Below are positions 46,260 through 54,452 of a stretch of DNA of 64,000 nt, one piece after another. Both the position numbers and the translations under genes were made by a program. This stretch comes from Pseudomonas syringae (lineage in GTDB: Bacteria; Pseudomonadota; Gammaproteobacteria; Pseudomonadales; Pseudomonadaceae): the NCBI RefSeq assembly GCF_001698815.1, contig NZ_LGSI01000073.1, forward strand, positions 124,247 through 188,246. The letters are read 5' to 3'. A model generated the notes under the pieces. It worked only from the letters and a program-made list of their open reading frames with translations, did not search any database and was not told where the DNA came from. How positions within the stretch are numbered: the stretch's first letter is position 1; every line of letters begins with the position of its first letter.

Positions 46260-47567
46260 ATGACGTCCAGCCAAAAAGCCTACCGCGCCGCCATTCTTCA
46301 CAGCCTCGGCGATCCTGCCGAAGTCGGAATGGACGCTTCCTACGAATATTTCGCCGATGGCCTGCTGCTGGTCGACAACGGCAAAATTTCCGCCATCGGT
46401 GATGCGGTGGATTTGCTCGGCACACTCGATGCCGCAGTCGACGTGATCGAGTACAAGGACGCGCTGATCACGCCCGGTTTCATCGACACGCATATCCATT
46501 TGCCGCAGACCGGCATGGTCGGTTCCTACGGCGAACAGCTGCTGGACTGGCTCAATACCTACACCTTCCCCTGCGAAAAACAGTTCGCCGACCCGGCCCA
46601 TGCGGCGGAAGTCGCGGACATTTTTCTCAAGGAACTGCTGCGCAACGGCACCACCACGGCGTTGGTGTTTGGCAGCGTGCACAAGGAGTCGGTGGAGGCG
46701 TTTTTCCAGGCCGCAGAAAAGCTCGACCTGCGCATGATCGCCGGCAAGGTGATGATGGATCGCAATGCGCCGGACTATCTGACCGACACGCCGGAATCAG
46801 GCTACGCCGACAGCAAGGCCCTGATCGAACGCTGGCACGGCAAGGGCCGTCTGCACTACGCCGTAACCCCGCGTTTTGCGCCCACCAGCACGCCCGAGCA
46901 ACTGACGCTCGCCGGTCAATTGCTCACCGAATATCCGGATCTGTACATGCAGACCCACATTAGCGAAAACCTGCAGGAAGTCGAGTGGGTCAAGGCGCTG
47001 TTCCCTGAGCGCAGCGGCTATCTGGATGTGTACGACCATTTCAAACTGCTGGGCCAACGCTCAGTGTTCGCCCACGGCGTGCATCTGTGCGACGCCGAGT
47101 GTGCGCGGCTGGCGGAAACCGGGTCGGCGATTTCATTCTGTCCGACGTCGAACTTCTTTCTGGGCAGCGGCCTGTTCAACCTGCCGATGGCCGAGAAGCA
47201 TAAGGTTAACGTCGGCATGGGCACGGACGTCGGTGGCGGTACCAGTTTTTCGATCCTGCAAACCCTGAACGAAGCCTACAAGGTCATGCAGTTGCAGGGC
47301 GCGAAACTCAGCCCGTTCAAATCGCTGTATCTGGCAACCTTGGGCGGCGCCCGGGCACTGCGTCTGGAAGACAAGATCGGCAGCCTGCAACCGGGCAACG
47401 AAGCGGACTTCCTGGTGCTGGATTATCACGCCACGCCGCTGCTGTCCTACCGCCTCAAGCAGGCGAAGAACATCGAGGAAACGCTGTTCGTGCTGATGAC
47501 GCTGGGGGATGACCGAACCGTGCAGGAGACGTATTCGGCGGGGCAGTTGGTGCATAGCAGGCAATGA
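46260..47567 (+). CDS. guaD: Guanine deaminase
   Basis: The 435-residue amidohydrolase converts guanine to xanthine, feeding XdhAB. The metal motif is His78-x-His80 (DTHIHLPQTGMVGSYG), with later HISEN, HGVHL and GMGTDVGGGTSFS contributing the remaining ligands and the catalytic Asp. The ATG at 46260 is chosen because the longer reading frame would overlap xdhC. It is the fourth gene of the xdhABC-guaD operon. Confidence 0.96.
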   Translation: MTSSQKAYRAAILHSLGDPAEVGMDASYEYFADGLLLVDNGKISAIGDAVDLLGTLDAAVDVIEYKDALITPGFIDTHIHLPQTGMVGSYGEQLLDWLNTYTFPCEKQFADPAHAAEVADIFLKELLRNGTTTALVFGSVHKESVEAFFQAAEKLDLRMIAGKVMMDRNAPDYLTDTPESGYADSKALIERWHGKGRLHYAVTPRFAPTSTPEQLTLAGQLLTEYPDLYMQTHISENLQEVEWVKALFPERSGYLDVYDHFKLLGQRSVFAHGVHLCDAECARLAETGSAISFCPTSNFFLGSGLFNLPMAEKHKVNVGMGTDVGGGTSFSILQTLNEAYKVMQLQGAKLSPFKSLYLATLGGARALRLEDKIGSLQPGNEADFLVLDYHATPLLSYRLKQAKNIEETLFVLMTLGDDRTVQETYSAGQLVHSRQ

Positions 47568-47584
47568 AGCAAGACGCCAGTCAT

Positions 47585-47680
47585 CCCGTAGGACCGGCTT
47601 CAGCCGGGAGGGCGATCGTTTTGACGATGAATCTGGCGCGACTGGACGCGCCTCCTCCCGGCTAAAGCCGGTCCTACGGG
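47585..47680. repeat. REPIN after guaD
   Basis: CCCGTAGGACCGGCTTCAGC and its inverted partner GGCTAAAGCCGGTCCTACGGG flank about 50 bases between the convergent guaD and GntR genes. Confidence 0.88.
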
Positions 47681-47701
47681 GTGCGTTGCGGTCCAGTTAA
47701 G

Positions 47702-48460
47702 TTACACCACCCGCCCCGGCTTTTTCTTGCTCAGCATCAAGTGTGAAAACACGGCATGCAGGTCATCCGAGGCGTTGTCTTCGTCGAGGTTCAGCTTGCT
47801 GTCGATGTGGTCCATGTGGTGCATCATCAGTTCCACCGCGCGCTTGGCGTCCCGCGCTTCAATGGCGTCGATCAGCTGGGTGTGCTCGTCGTAGGAACAG
47901 TGCGAGCGGTTGCCGCTTTCGTACTGGGCGATAATCAACGACGTCTGCGAGACCAGGCTGCGCTGGAAGCTGATCAGCGGCGCGTTCTTTGCCGCAACCG
48001 CCAACTGCAAGTGAAACTCACCCGACAGGCGAATGCCGGCACCGCGATCACCCTTGGAAAAGCTGTCCCGCTCGTCGCTGACCATTTGCCGCAACTCGGC
48101 AAGCTGCTCCGGCGTGGCGTGCTCCACGGCCAGTTCGGTGATGGCTTTTTCCACCAGGCGGCGGGCGAAAAACACCTGTCGGGCTTCCTCGACGCTGGGG
48201 CTGGCGACCACTGCACCACGATTGGGCCGCAGCAGGACCACGCCTTCATGGGCCAGACGTGACAAGGCGCGGCGAATGATCGTGCGACTCACGCCAAAAA
48301 TCTCACCCAGCGCTTCCTCGCTCAACTTGGTCCCCGGCGCCAGACGCTGCTCAAGGATCGCCTCGAAAATATGCGCATAGACGATGTCGTCCTGGGTACC
48401 AGTGCGACCGGATTTCAGCGCACGCGGCTGTTTTTTGAGGGGTTGCAACGGTTCGTTCAT
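47702..48460 (-). CDS. GntR-family regulator (FCD type) of the purine cluster
   Basis: The 252-residue protein has an N-terminal winged helix (LEQRLAPGTKLSEEALGEI, VSRTIIRRALSRLAHEGVV) and an FCD effector domain. It is divergent from the NCS2 permease gene and lies in the equivalent position to P. aeruginosa PA1520. The palindrome TTGTATACAA, before the permease, puuE and (as TTGTACACAA) hiuH, is a plausible operator; FCD GntR proteins such as UxuR also bind GTATAC-centred sites. The ATG at 48460 is used; the longer frame reads into a REPIN. Confidence 0.92.
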   Translation of the reverse strand: MNEPLQPLKKQPRALKSGRTGTQDDIVYAHIFEAILEQRLAPGTKLSEEALGEIFGVSRTIIRRALSRLAHEGVVLLRPNRGAVVASPSVEEARQVFFARRLVEKAITELAVEHATPEQLAELRQMVSDERDSFSKGDRGAGIRLSGEFHLQLAVAAKNAPLISFQRSLVSQTSLIIAQYESGNRSHCSYDEHTQLIDAIEARDAKRAVELMMHHMDHIDSKLNLDEDNASDDLHAVFSHLMLSKKKPGRVV

Positions 48461-48534
48461 GAGCGCTCGTGGGCAGTGAGTCGGGGTGAAAAGGATGGGC
48501 GCATTGTACACAGGTCTGTTGAACAGCAGCGTTC

Positions 48535-48624
48535 TGTGGGAGCGAGCTTGCTCGCGAAGAGGACGGTCAGAGCACAACAATTTTGAAACTGAGATATCGC
48601 TTCGCGAGCAAGCTCGCTCCCACA
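48535..48624. repeat. REPIN in the gntR-permease gap
   Basis: TGTGGGAGCGAGCTTGCTCGC and its perfect inverted arm flank about 50 bases. The rest of the 388-bp gap (48625-48848) holds the permease promoter region with three separate sites. Confidence 0.9.
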
Positions 48625-48710
48625 TGGGTCAACCGTTTTCTGATTTTTCCGCCTTATGCACACAATCCCGATTATTTTTGACACAACACAAAAAACATTA
48701 TTTGCTTTAT

Positions 48711-48720
48711 TTGTATACAA
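48711..48720 (+). promoter_or_regulatory. TTGTATACAA operator before NCS2 permease
   Basis: A perfect 10-bp palindrome lies 129 bp before the GTG. TTGACA at 48678-48683 could be the -35, placing the palindrome around the transcription start, as expected for a repressor site. The same motif recurs before puuE and hiuH. The adjacent GntR protein is the natural candidate. Confidence 0.6.
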
Positions 48721-48746
48721 AAGCATAATCCGTCTCGTGCGAGTTT

Positions 48747-48762
48747 CTGACCTGACAGTCAA
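48747..48762 (+). promoter_or_regulatory. RutR-like palindrome before NCS2 permease
   Basis: CTGACCTGACAGTCAA has TGAC-N6-GTCA as in the xdhA and tsx sites. It lies downstream of the TTGTATACAA site, so two regulators may converge on this gene. Confidence 0.5.
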
Positions 48763-48817
48763 CAAAAAACGAAACCCGTCACTCTTCACCTCACGGCGTT
48801 GCCTGATGCCGCCGGTT

Positions 48818-48831
48818 AAAACAACAAAAAA
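48818..48831 (+). promoter_or_regulatory. A-rich Hfq/Crc-like motif before the permease start
   Basis: AAAACAACAAAAAA contains AACAACAA, the Hfq/Crc AANAANAA target, immediately before the ribosome site GAGGGG. In pseudomonads such sites mediate carbon catabolite repression of uptake genes, so translation of the permease may be silenced when better carbon is present. This is inference from position and sequence. Confidence 0.55.
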
Positions 48832-48848
48832 TCTTGAGGGGTACCGCT

Positions 48849-50195
48849 GTGGAAAGCCGCAAATCCGAAGCAACGTCGCTGGATCTCACGCCGCCACGAA
48901 GCGGTCTTCTGGAACGCATTTTCAAACTCAGCCTACATGGCACCACCGTCAAAACCGAACTGCTGGCGGGGATGACCACGTTCATCACCATGGCTTACAT
49001 CATTTTCGTCAACCCGAACATCATGGCCGACGCCGGGATCGACCACGGCGCAGCCTTCGTCGCCACCTGCATTGCGGCGGCGCTGGGTTGTCTGTTGATG
49101 GGGCTGTACGCCAACTGGCCGGTGGGTCTGGCGCCGGGCATGGGCCTGAATGCGTTCTTCACTTACACCGTGGTCGGCACCATGGGTTACAACTGGGAGA
49201 CGGCGCTGGGTGCGGTGTTTATTTCCGGGGTGATCTTCATGTTCCTGACCTTGTCCCGGGTGCGTGAATGGCTGCTCAACAGCATTCCGGTCAGCCTGCG
49301 CTACGCCATGGGCGCCGGCGTCGGCCTGTTTCTCGGGCTGATCGGCTTGAAGACGGCAGGCATTGTGGTCGACAGCCCGGCGACGTTGATCAAGCTCGGC
49401 TCCCTGCGCGAGCCTGGCCCGTTGCTGGCGGCGATCTGCTTTCTGATGATCGCGGTGCTCAGCTATCACCGGGTGTTCGGCGCGATCCTGATCAGCATCA
49501 TTGCCGTGACGCTGGCGGGTTGGGGTCTTGGGCTGGTGCATTATCAGGGGATCCTGTCGACACCGCCGAGCCTTGCACCAACCTGGATGGCAATGGATAT
49601 CAAAGGCGTGTTCAACGTCAGCATGATCAGCGTGGTGCTGGCCTTTCTGTTCGTGCACATGTTCGATACCGCCGGGACATTGATGGGCGTCGCCCAGCGC
49701 GCCGGGCTGGTCCGGGCCGACGGCAAGATCGAAAACCTCTCCAGAGCTTTGAAGGCCGACAGCGCGTCCAGTGTGTTCGGCGCCATGGTCGGCGTGCCGC
49801 CGGTGACCAGTTATGTGGAAAGCGCGGCTGGTGTCGCAGCGGGCGGACGCACCGGGCTGACGGCCGTGACCGTGGGCGTTTTGTTCGTCGCGGCGATGTT
49901 TTTTGCGCCGCTGGCTGGCATGATTCCCGCCTACGCCACGGCGGGCGCGCTGATTTATGTGGCGATGCTGATGATGGGCGGCATGGCCCACATCAACTGG
50001 GACGAAGCCACCGACAGCATTCCGGCGATTGTCACGGCGATCATGATGCCGCTGACCTTTTCCGTGGCCGATGGCATTGCATTGGGCTTCATCACTTATG
50101 TGGTGCTCAAGGCTGGCACCGGCAAGCACAAGGAGATCTCGGTCAGCCTGTGGGTGCTGTGCGCGATCTTCATTGCCAAGTTTGTTTTCCTCTAG
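48849..50195 (+). CDS. NCS2-family purine permease (AzgA/GhxP-like)
   Basis: The 448-residue inner-membrane protein has about 12-14 helices and the motifs AGMTTFITMAYIIFVNP and GLAPGMGLNAFFTYT, typical of the AzgA (adenine/guanine/hypoxanthine) branch of the NCS2 family. The GTG at 48849 is chosen because GAGGGG is at correct spacing and an upstream TTG would add only five residues containing that site. A LysE gene follows 36 bp later and is probably co-transcribed. Confidence 0.92.
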   Translation: MESRKSEATSLDLTPPRSGLLERIFKLSLHGTTVKTELLAGMTTFITMAYIIFVNPNIMADAGIDHGAAFVATCIAAALGCLLMGLYANWPVGLAPGMGLNAFFTYTVVGTMGYNWETALGAVFISGVIFMFLTLSRVREWLLNSIPVSLRYAMGAGVGLFLGLIGLKTAGIVVDSPATLIKLGSLREPGPLLAAICFLMIAVLSYHRVFGAILISIIAVTLAGWGLGLVHYQGILSTPPSLAPTWMAMDIKGVFNVSMISVVLAFLFVHMFDTAGTLMGVAQRAGLVRADGKIENLSRALKADSASSVFGAMVGVPPVTSYVESAAGVAAGGRTGLTAVTVGVLFVAAMFFAPLAGMIPAYATAGALIYVAMLMMGGMAHINWDEATDSIPAIVTAIMMPLTFSVADGIALGFITYVVLKAGTGKHKEISVSLWVLCAIFIAKFVFL

Positions 50196-50231
50196 CTCGA
50201 ACGCAAAAACCGCACACAAGGAGCACACCGC

Positions 50232-50858
50232 ATGACCCTGGAAACCTGGCTGCTGTTCAGTGGCGCCGCTTTGGTGGTGATTCTGATACCGGGACCTTTA
50301 TCCCTGCTGATGATCAGCAACAGTCTGAATTACGGCCTGCTGCGCTCGTATCCAGCGTTTCTCGGCGGCGTGGTCGCTTCGGTGTGCTTGCTCAGTGCTT
50401 CGGCGCTGGGGCTTGGGGCGTTGCTGCTGGCTTCGGAACAGTTGTTCAGTGCCTTGAAAATCGTCGGCGGCCTGTATCTGTTTTACCTGGCCTGGCAAAG
50501 CTGGCGGCAATCACGTCAACCGGCAGCGGCGGCCGAGGTGCCGGTCGCGCAGAGCAATCCGCGCTTCGGCTCGTTGTTCTGGCGCGCCTTCGTGTTGGGG
50601 GCCAGTAATCCGAAAGACATCCTGTTCTTTGCCGCTTTCCTGCCGCAATTCCTCACGGCCGAGCAGCCGTTTCTCAGCCAGTTGTTGATCATGATCGCAA
50701 CCTGGACCGTGCTGGATCTGTCTTGCAAGCTGGCCTACGGCTTGAGCGCCCATGGTGCGGCGCGTTATCTGCGCAGCGGCAAGGGCCAGACCTGGTTCAA
50801 CCGCATCAGCGCCGGGTTGTTTGGTACGGCGGGGGCGGCTTCGTTGTTGAGTCGCTGA
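50232..50858 (+). CDS. LysE/RhtB-family exporter
   Basis: The 208-residue inner-membrane protein has about six helices and the family pattern: VVILIPGPLSLLMISNSL at the N-terminus and LFWRAFVLGASNPKDILFF in the middle. LysE-family proteins export amino acids or related metabolites. Position behind a purine permease suggests it may export a purine or an intermediate, but nothing in the sequence shows the substrate. Confidence 0.9.
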   Translation: MTLETWLLFSGAALVVILIPGPLSLLMISNSLNYGLLRSYPAFLGGVVASVCLLSASALGLGALLLASEQLFSALKIVGGLYLFYLAWQSWRQSRQPAAAAEVPVAQSNPRFGSLFWRAFVLGASNPKDILFFAAFLPQFLTAEQPFLSQLLIMIATWTVLDLSCKLAYGLSAHGAARYLRSGKGQTWFNRISAGLFGTAGAASLLSR

Positions 50859-50889
50859 TTCAAACCCGCTCCCTAATATCTAACGACCG

Positions 50890-50991
50890 GTAGGAGGGGA
50901 CTTGTCCCCGAATGCGATGGCCCTGACAACGATAATCCGGAAGGTGAACGCTGCCTGAGCTACCGCCTTTCGGGGACAAGTCCCCTCCTAC
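50890..50991. repeat. REPIN (GGACTTGTCCCCGA type)
   Basis: GTAGGAGGGGACTTGTCCCC and its perfect inverted arm flank about 60 bases, between lysE and the hiuH terminator. Confidence 0.88.
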
Positions 50992-51007
50992 AAGGCGCAA
51001 TACCGCC

Positions 51008-51034
51008 AAAAAAAAGCCCGCAGTGTGGGCGGGC
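51008..51034 (-). terminator. Terminator of hiuH
   Basis: On the minus strand GCCCGC (then CACACT) GCGGGC is followed by eight T residues, a strong intrinsic terminator 30 bases after the hiuH stop. Confidence 0.88.
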
Positions 51035-51063
51035 AAGGTAATCGTTGAACCTGTCGTGGTGGT

Positions 51064-51417
51064 CTAGCTGCCGCGATAGGTCGAATAGCTGTAGGGCGAG
51101 ATTAGCAGCGGCACGTGATAGTGCTCCTGACCCGCGTCAATGCCGAAGCGCAACACCACTACATCCAGAAAGGCCGGATCCGGCAATGCAGTGCCGCGAG
51201 CACGGTAGTAATCGCCGGCATGAAATTGCAGCTGATACACACCCGAACGGTAATCATCGCCCTGTAACAAAGGCCCATCGCAACGGCCGTCGCTGTTGGT
51301 CACGGTGCTGGCAACTCGATCAAGGCGTTCGCCTTCAACCCGATACAGTTCGACCTTGATAGCGCTGCCGGGGCAGCCGTGTGCAGCGTCCAGTATGTGC
51401 GTCGTCAATCTTCCCAT
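51064..51417 (-). CDS. hiuH: 5-hydroxyisourate hydrolase
   Basis: The 117-residue transthyretin-like enzyme converts 5-hydroxyisourate, the product of urate oxidation, to OHCU. It starts MGRLTTHILDAAHGCPG (His and Arg/Lys active-site strand) and ends with the signature YSTYRGS. The start at 51417 gives the canonical N-terminus. It is divergent from puuE; TTGTACACAA lies 113 bp before its start. Confidence 0.95.
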   Translation of the reverse strand: MGRLTTHILDAAHGCPGSAIKVELYRVEGERLDRVASTVTNSDGRCDGPLLQGDDYRSGVYQLQFHAGDYYRARGTALPDPAFLDVVVLRFGIDAGQEHYHVPLLISPYSYSTYRGS

Positions 51418-51529
51418 TGCTCGTCTGCGCCTCCTCAAAAGAATCAAATGCCTGAGCTCGCCTCAAAACAGTGCTTACCTGCGCTGCAAAAAAGCAAGCG
51501 ACGCACGATTAAGACACTTTTAGGAAAAG

Positions 51530-51539
51530 TTGTACACAA
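51530..51539. promoter_or_regulatory. TTGTACACAA operator in the hiuH-puuE gap
   Basis: One base from the perfect TTGTATACAA sites at 48711 and 51714. It is the copy closer to hiuH, so it probably serves that promoter. Confidence 0.5.
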
Positions 51540-51713
51540 TTAAAAGTACCTTCCGGCTTAGGAAATCCAGAAGCCACGGCACCTCACTGGTTTATCGGGA
51601 ATTGAGGATATTGTTGAGGTTTTTCAGCAGAACCTGACCAGTCAGGCAAGTTTCTTGCAACGTTACTACTCATCAGGAAGGCAAAAAAACAGGGTTACAA
51701 AGTGCAAACAAAG

Positions 51714-51723
51714 TTGTATACAA
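51714..51723 (+). promoter_or_regulatory. TTGTATACAA operator overlapping the puuE promoter
   Basis: The palindrome overlaps a -10-like TATACA (51718-51723) with GTTACA (51694-51699) as a possible -35, spacing 18. A bound protein would block RNA polymerase. It lies 76 bp before the GTG of puuE. Confidence 0.6.
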
Positions 51724-51799
51724 TCTCAACGCCGCAGTGAAAGCAGGCAAAACCATTGCCTCCTGCGAGACACGACACACAGACACGAGGAAGACTGCA

Positions 51800-52735
51800 G
51801 TGAGCGCTGACTACCCACGCGACCTGATCGGCTACGGCAGCAACCCGCCCCATCCACACTGGCCGGGCAACGCGCGCATTGCCTTGTCGTTCGTGCTCAA
51901 TTACGAGGAAGGCGGCGAACGCAATATCCTGCATGGCGACAAGGAGTCCGAAGCCTTCCTCTCGGAAATGGTTTCCGCGCAACCGCTGCAGGGCGAGCGC
52001 AACATGAGCATGGAATCACTCTACGAATACGGCAGTCGCGCCGGTGTGTGGCGCATTCTCAAGTTGTTCAGGGAATTTGATATCCCGTTGACGATTTTTG
52101 CCGTGGCCATGGCCGCGCAGCGGCATCCGGATGTCATCCGCGCCATGGTCGCCGCAGGCCATGAAATCTGCAGCCATGGTTATCGCTGGATCGACTACCA
52201 GTACATGGACGAGGCGCAGGAACGCGAGCACATGCTCGAAGCGATCCGCATCCTCACCGAAATCAGCGGCGAACGTCCGCTGGGCTGGTACACCGGCCGC
52301 ACCGGCCCGAATACCCGGCGACTGGTCATGGAAGAAGGTGGATTTCTCTACGACTGCGACACCTATGACGACGACCTGCCGTATTGGGAGCCGAACAACC
52401 CCACCGGCAAGGCGCATCTGGTAATTCCGTATACCCTGGACACCAATGACATGCGCTTCACTCAGGTGCAGGGTTTCAACAATGGCGAGCAGTTTTTCCA
52501 ATACCTGAAAGATGCTTTCGACGTGTTGTACGCCGAAGGCGCCGAAGCGCCGAAGATGCTTTCCATCGGCCTGCATTGCCGCCTGATCGGCCGCCCTGCC
52601 CGCCTCGCCGCGCTCAAGCGCTTTATCGAATACGCAAAAAGTCACGAGCAGGTCTGGTTTACCCGCCGCGTTGACATCGCCCGCCACTGGCACACGCAAC
52701 ACCCGTTCAACCCACAGGCGGAGGCTGCGCTGTGA
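51800..52735 (+). CDS. puuE: Allantoinase PuuE (polysaccharide-deacetylase fold)
   Basis: The 311-residue metal-independent allantoinase hydrolyses allantoin to allantoate. It shows ALSFVLNYEEGGER, the EICSHGYRWIDYQ segment and the TGRTGPNTRRL motif of the family. The GTG start at 51800 is chosen over an upstream ATG because GAGGAAGA lies at proper distance and the family starts at SADYPRDLIGYG. It overlaps uraD by four bases (GTGA). Confidence 0.95.
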   Translation: MSADYPRDLIGYGSNPPHPHWPGNARIALSFVLNYEEGGERNILHGDKESEAFLSEMVSAQPLQGERNMSMESLYEYGSRAGVWRILKLFREFDIPLTIFAVAMAAQRHPDVIRAMVAAGHEICSHGYRWIDYQYMDEAQEREHMLEAIRILTEISGERPLGWYTGRTGPNTRRLVMEEGGFLYDCDTYDDDLPYWEPNNPTGKAHLVIPYTLDTNDMRFTQVQGFNNGEQFFQYLKDAFDVLYAEGAEAPKMLSIGLHCRLIGRPARLAALKRFIEYAKSHEQVWFTRRVDIARHWHTQHPFNPQAEAAL

Positions 52736-53247
52736 GCCATTTCAAGACGGTCAAACCCTCGGCCCTGAGCCGCGAAGATTTCGTCAGCGTATTCGCCGAC
52801 ATCTACGAGCACTCGCCATGGGTTGCCGAGCAGGCCTACGACAAAGGCCAGGGCGCGGAACTCGACGCTATCGAGACGCTGCATGCTCGCATGAGCGACA
52901 TCCTGTTGAGTGCTGATCACGCGGCACAACTGGCGCTGATCAACGCTCACCCGGACCTTGCCGGCAAAGCCGCCGTGCAGGGCCAACTGACCGAAGCCAG
53001 CACCCACGAACAAGCGGGCGCCGGTATCCACCAATGCACGGCTGAAGAGTTCCAGCGCTTCACCGAGCTGAACGACGCCTATAAAGCGAAGTTTGCGTTC
53101 CCCTTCATCATGGCGGTCAAAGGCAGCAACCGGCATCAGATCCTCGCCGCGTTCGAGACGCGCATTCACAATCCGCTGGAAACCGAATTCGACTGCGCGC
53201 TGGCAGAGATCAACAAGATTGCGCTGTTTCGCTTGCAGGCGCTGTGA
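52732..53247 (+). CDS. uraD: OHCU decarboxylase
   Basis: The 171-residue helical enzyme converts 2-oxo-4-hydroxy-4-carboxy-5-ureidoimidazoline to S-allantoin. Landmarks are the catalytic His in LINAHPDLAGK, the FVSVFADIYEHSPWVAE region and FPFIMAVKG near the C-terminus. The GTG start overlaps the puuE stop, so translation is coupled. Confidence 0.94.
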   Translation: MSHFKTVKPSALSREDFVSVFADIYEHSPWVAEQAYDKGQGAELDAIETLHARMSDILLSADHAAQLALINAHPDLAGKAAVQGQLTEASTHEQAGAGIHQCTAEEFQRFTELNDAYKAKFAFPFIMAVKGSNRHQILAAFETRIHNPLETEFDCALAEINKIALFRLQAL

Positions 53248-53310
53248 CACATACGCCCCTTGTGACCGACTATTCCCACGCCACCGACTGAAAAAAGGCA
53301 GACAAAAAGA

Positions 53311-54306
53311 ATGAAAGCTTACGCCGTACCCTTCGAAAAATTCGTCAACCTGGCCGATGCGCGCCTGGGCACCAAAATTATTTCCGTCACCGACGACTGG
53401 TTCGCGGACGCCAACCGTTTGTTCCAGCCCACGCCTGCCGTGTTCAAGGAAGGCGTGTTCGATGACAACGGCAAGTGGATGGACGGCTGGGAGTCGCGCC
53501 GCAAACGCTTCGAAGGTTACGACAGTGCGGTGATCCGCCTGGGTGTTGCCGGCTCGATCAAAGGCGTGGACATCGACACCTCGTTCTTCACCGGCAATTA
53601 TCCGCCTTCGGCGTCGCTGGAAGCCTGTTTCCTGGCCTCCGGCGAACCGGATGACGGCACCCAATGGACAGAAATCCTTTCAGCGGTGGAACTGAACGGC
53701 GACAGCCATCACTTCCATGAAATCAGCAACGACCAAGCGTTCAGCCACTTGCGCTTCAATATCTACCCTGATGGCGGCGTCGCGCGTTTGCGGGTGTATG
53801 GCATCCCGTTCCGCGACTGGTCGGCGGTGGCTGACAACGAGCAGGTCGATCTGGCCTCGGCGCTCAACGGCGGCCGGGCCCTGGCCTGTTCCGACGAACA
53901 TTTCGGACGCATGAGCAACATCCTCAATCCGGGCCGTGGCGTGAACATGGGTGACGGCTGGGAAACCGCGCGCCGTCGCACGCCGGGCAATGACTGGGTG
54001 ATCGTCGCCTTGGGTCATGCCGGGGAAGTGGAAAAAATTATCGTCGACACCCTGCACTTCAAGGGCAATTACCCGGACAGTTGCTCGATCCAGGGCGCGT
54101 TCGTCAAGGGCGGCACCGATAATCAGATTGAAACCCAGAGCCTGTTCTGGCGCGAATTGCTGCCCAGCCAGAAACTGCAAATGCACGCCGAGCACGAGTT
54201 CGCCGAACAGATCAAAGCGCTGGGGCCGATCACCCACATCCGTCTGAATGTGTTCCCGGATGGTGGGGTAAGTCGGCTTCGAGTGCTGGGTAAAGTGTCG
54301 AAGTAA
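53311..54306 (+). CDS. alc: Allantoicase
   Basis: The 331-residue enzyme hydrolyses allantoate to urea and ureidoglycolate. It consists of two similar beta-sandwich repeats of about 150 residues; the pair DNGKWMDGWESRRKR / GVNMGDGWETARRR and the pair RFNIYPDGGVARLRVYG / RLNVFPDGGVSRLRVLG show this internal duplication. It follows uraD by 63 bp; a REPIN begins eight bases after its stop. Confidence 0.95.
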   Translation: MKAYAVPFEKFVNLADARLGTKIISVTDDWFADANRLFQPTPAVFKEGVFDDNGKWMDGWESRRKRFEGYDSAVIRLGVAGSIKGVDIDTSFFTGNYPPSASLEACFLASGEPDDGTQWTEILSAVELNGDSHHFHEISNDQAFSHLRFNIYPDGGVARLRVYGIPFRDWSAVADNEQVDLASALNGGRALACSDEHFGRMSNILNPGRGVNMGDGWETARRRTPGNDWVIVALGHAGEVEKIIVDTLHFKGNYPDSCSIQGAFVKGGTDNQIETQSLFWRELLPSQKLQMHAEHEFAEQIKALGPITHIRLNVFPDGGVSRLRVLGKVSK

Positions 54307-54314
54307 CCGATTAT

Positions 54315-54407
54315 CCGTAGGACCGGCTTCAGCCGGGAGCAGGCATTCCTGACGCAACAATCGCATCGAATGTGTGGACCCCCTCCCGGCTAAAGCCGGT
54401 CCTACGG
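54315..54407. repeat. REPIN between alc and allA
   Basis: CCGTAGGACCGGCTTCAGCC and its inverted partner flank about 45 bases. It interrupts the alc-allA operon but leaves the ribosome site of allA intact. Confidence 0.88.
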
Positions 54408-54452
54408 GTCGTCAGTCTGGAATCAATTGAATTCAAGAACAGAAGACCCAAC

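Noticed and set aside
48461..48848. Possible purine or xanthine riboswitch before the NCS2 permease
   Set aside because: No conserved aptamer core could be recognised by eye; the gap is taken up by a REPIN, two palindromes and an A-rich motif.
51633..51646. Palindrome CCTGACCAGTCAGG in the hiuH-puuE gap
   Set aside because: Its half-sites resemble the TGAC/GTCA sites but the spacer is 2 bases instead of 6, so the same dimer would not be expected to bind. It may be chance or another regulator's site.
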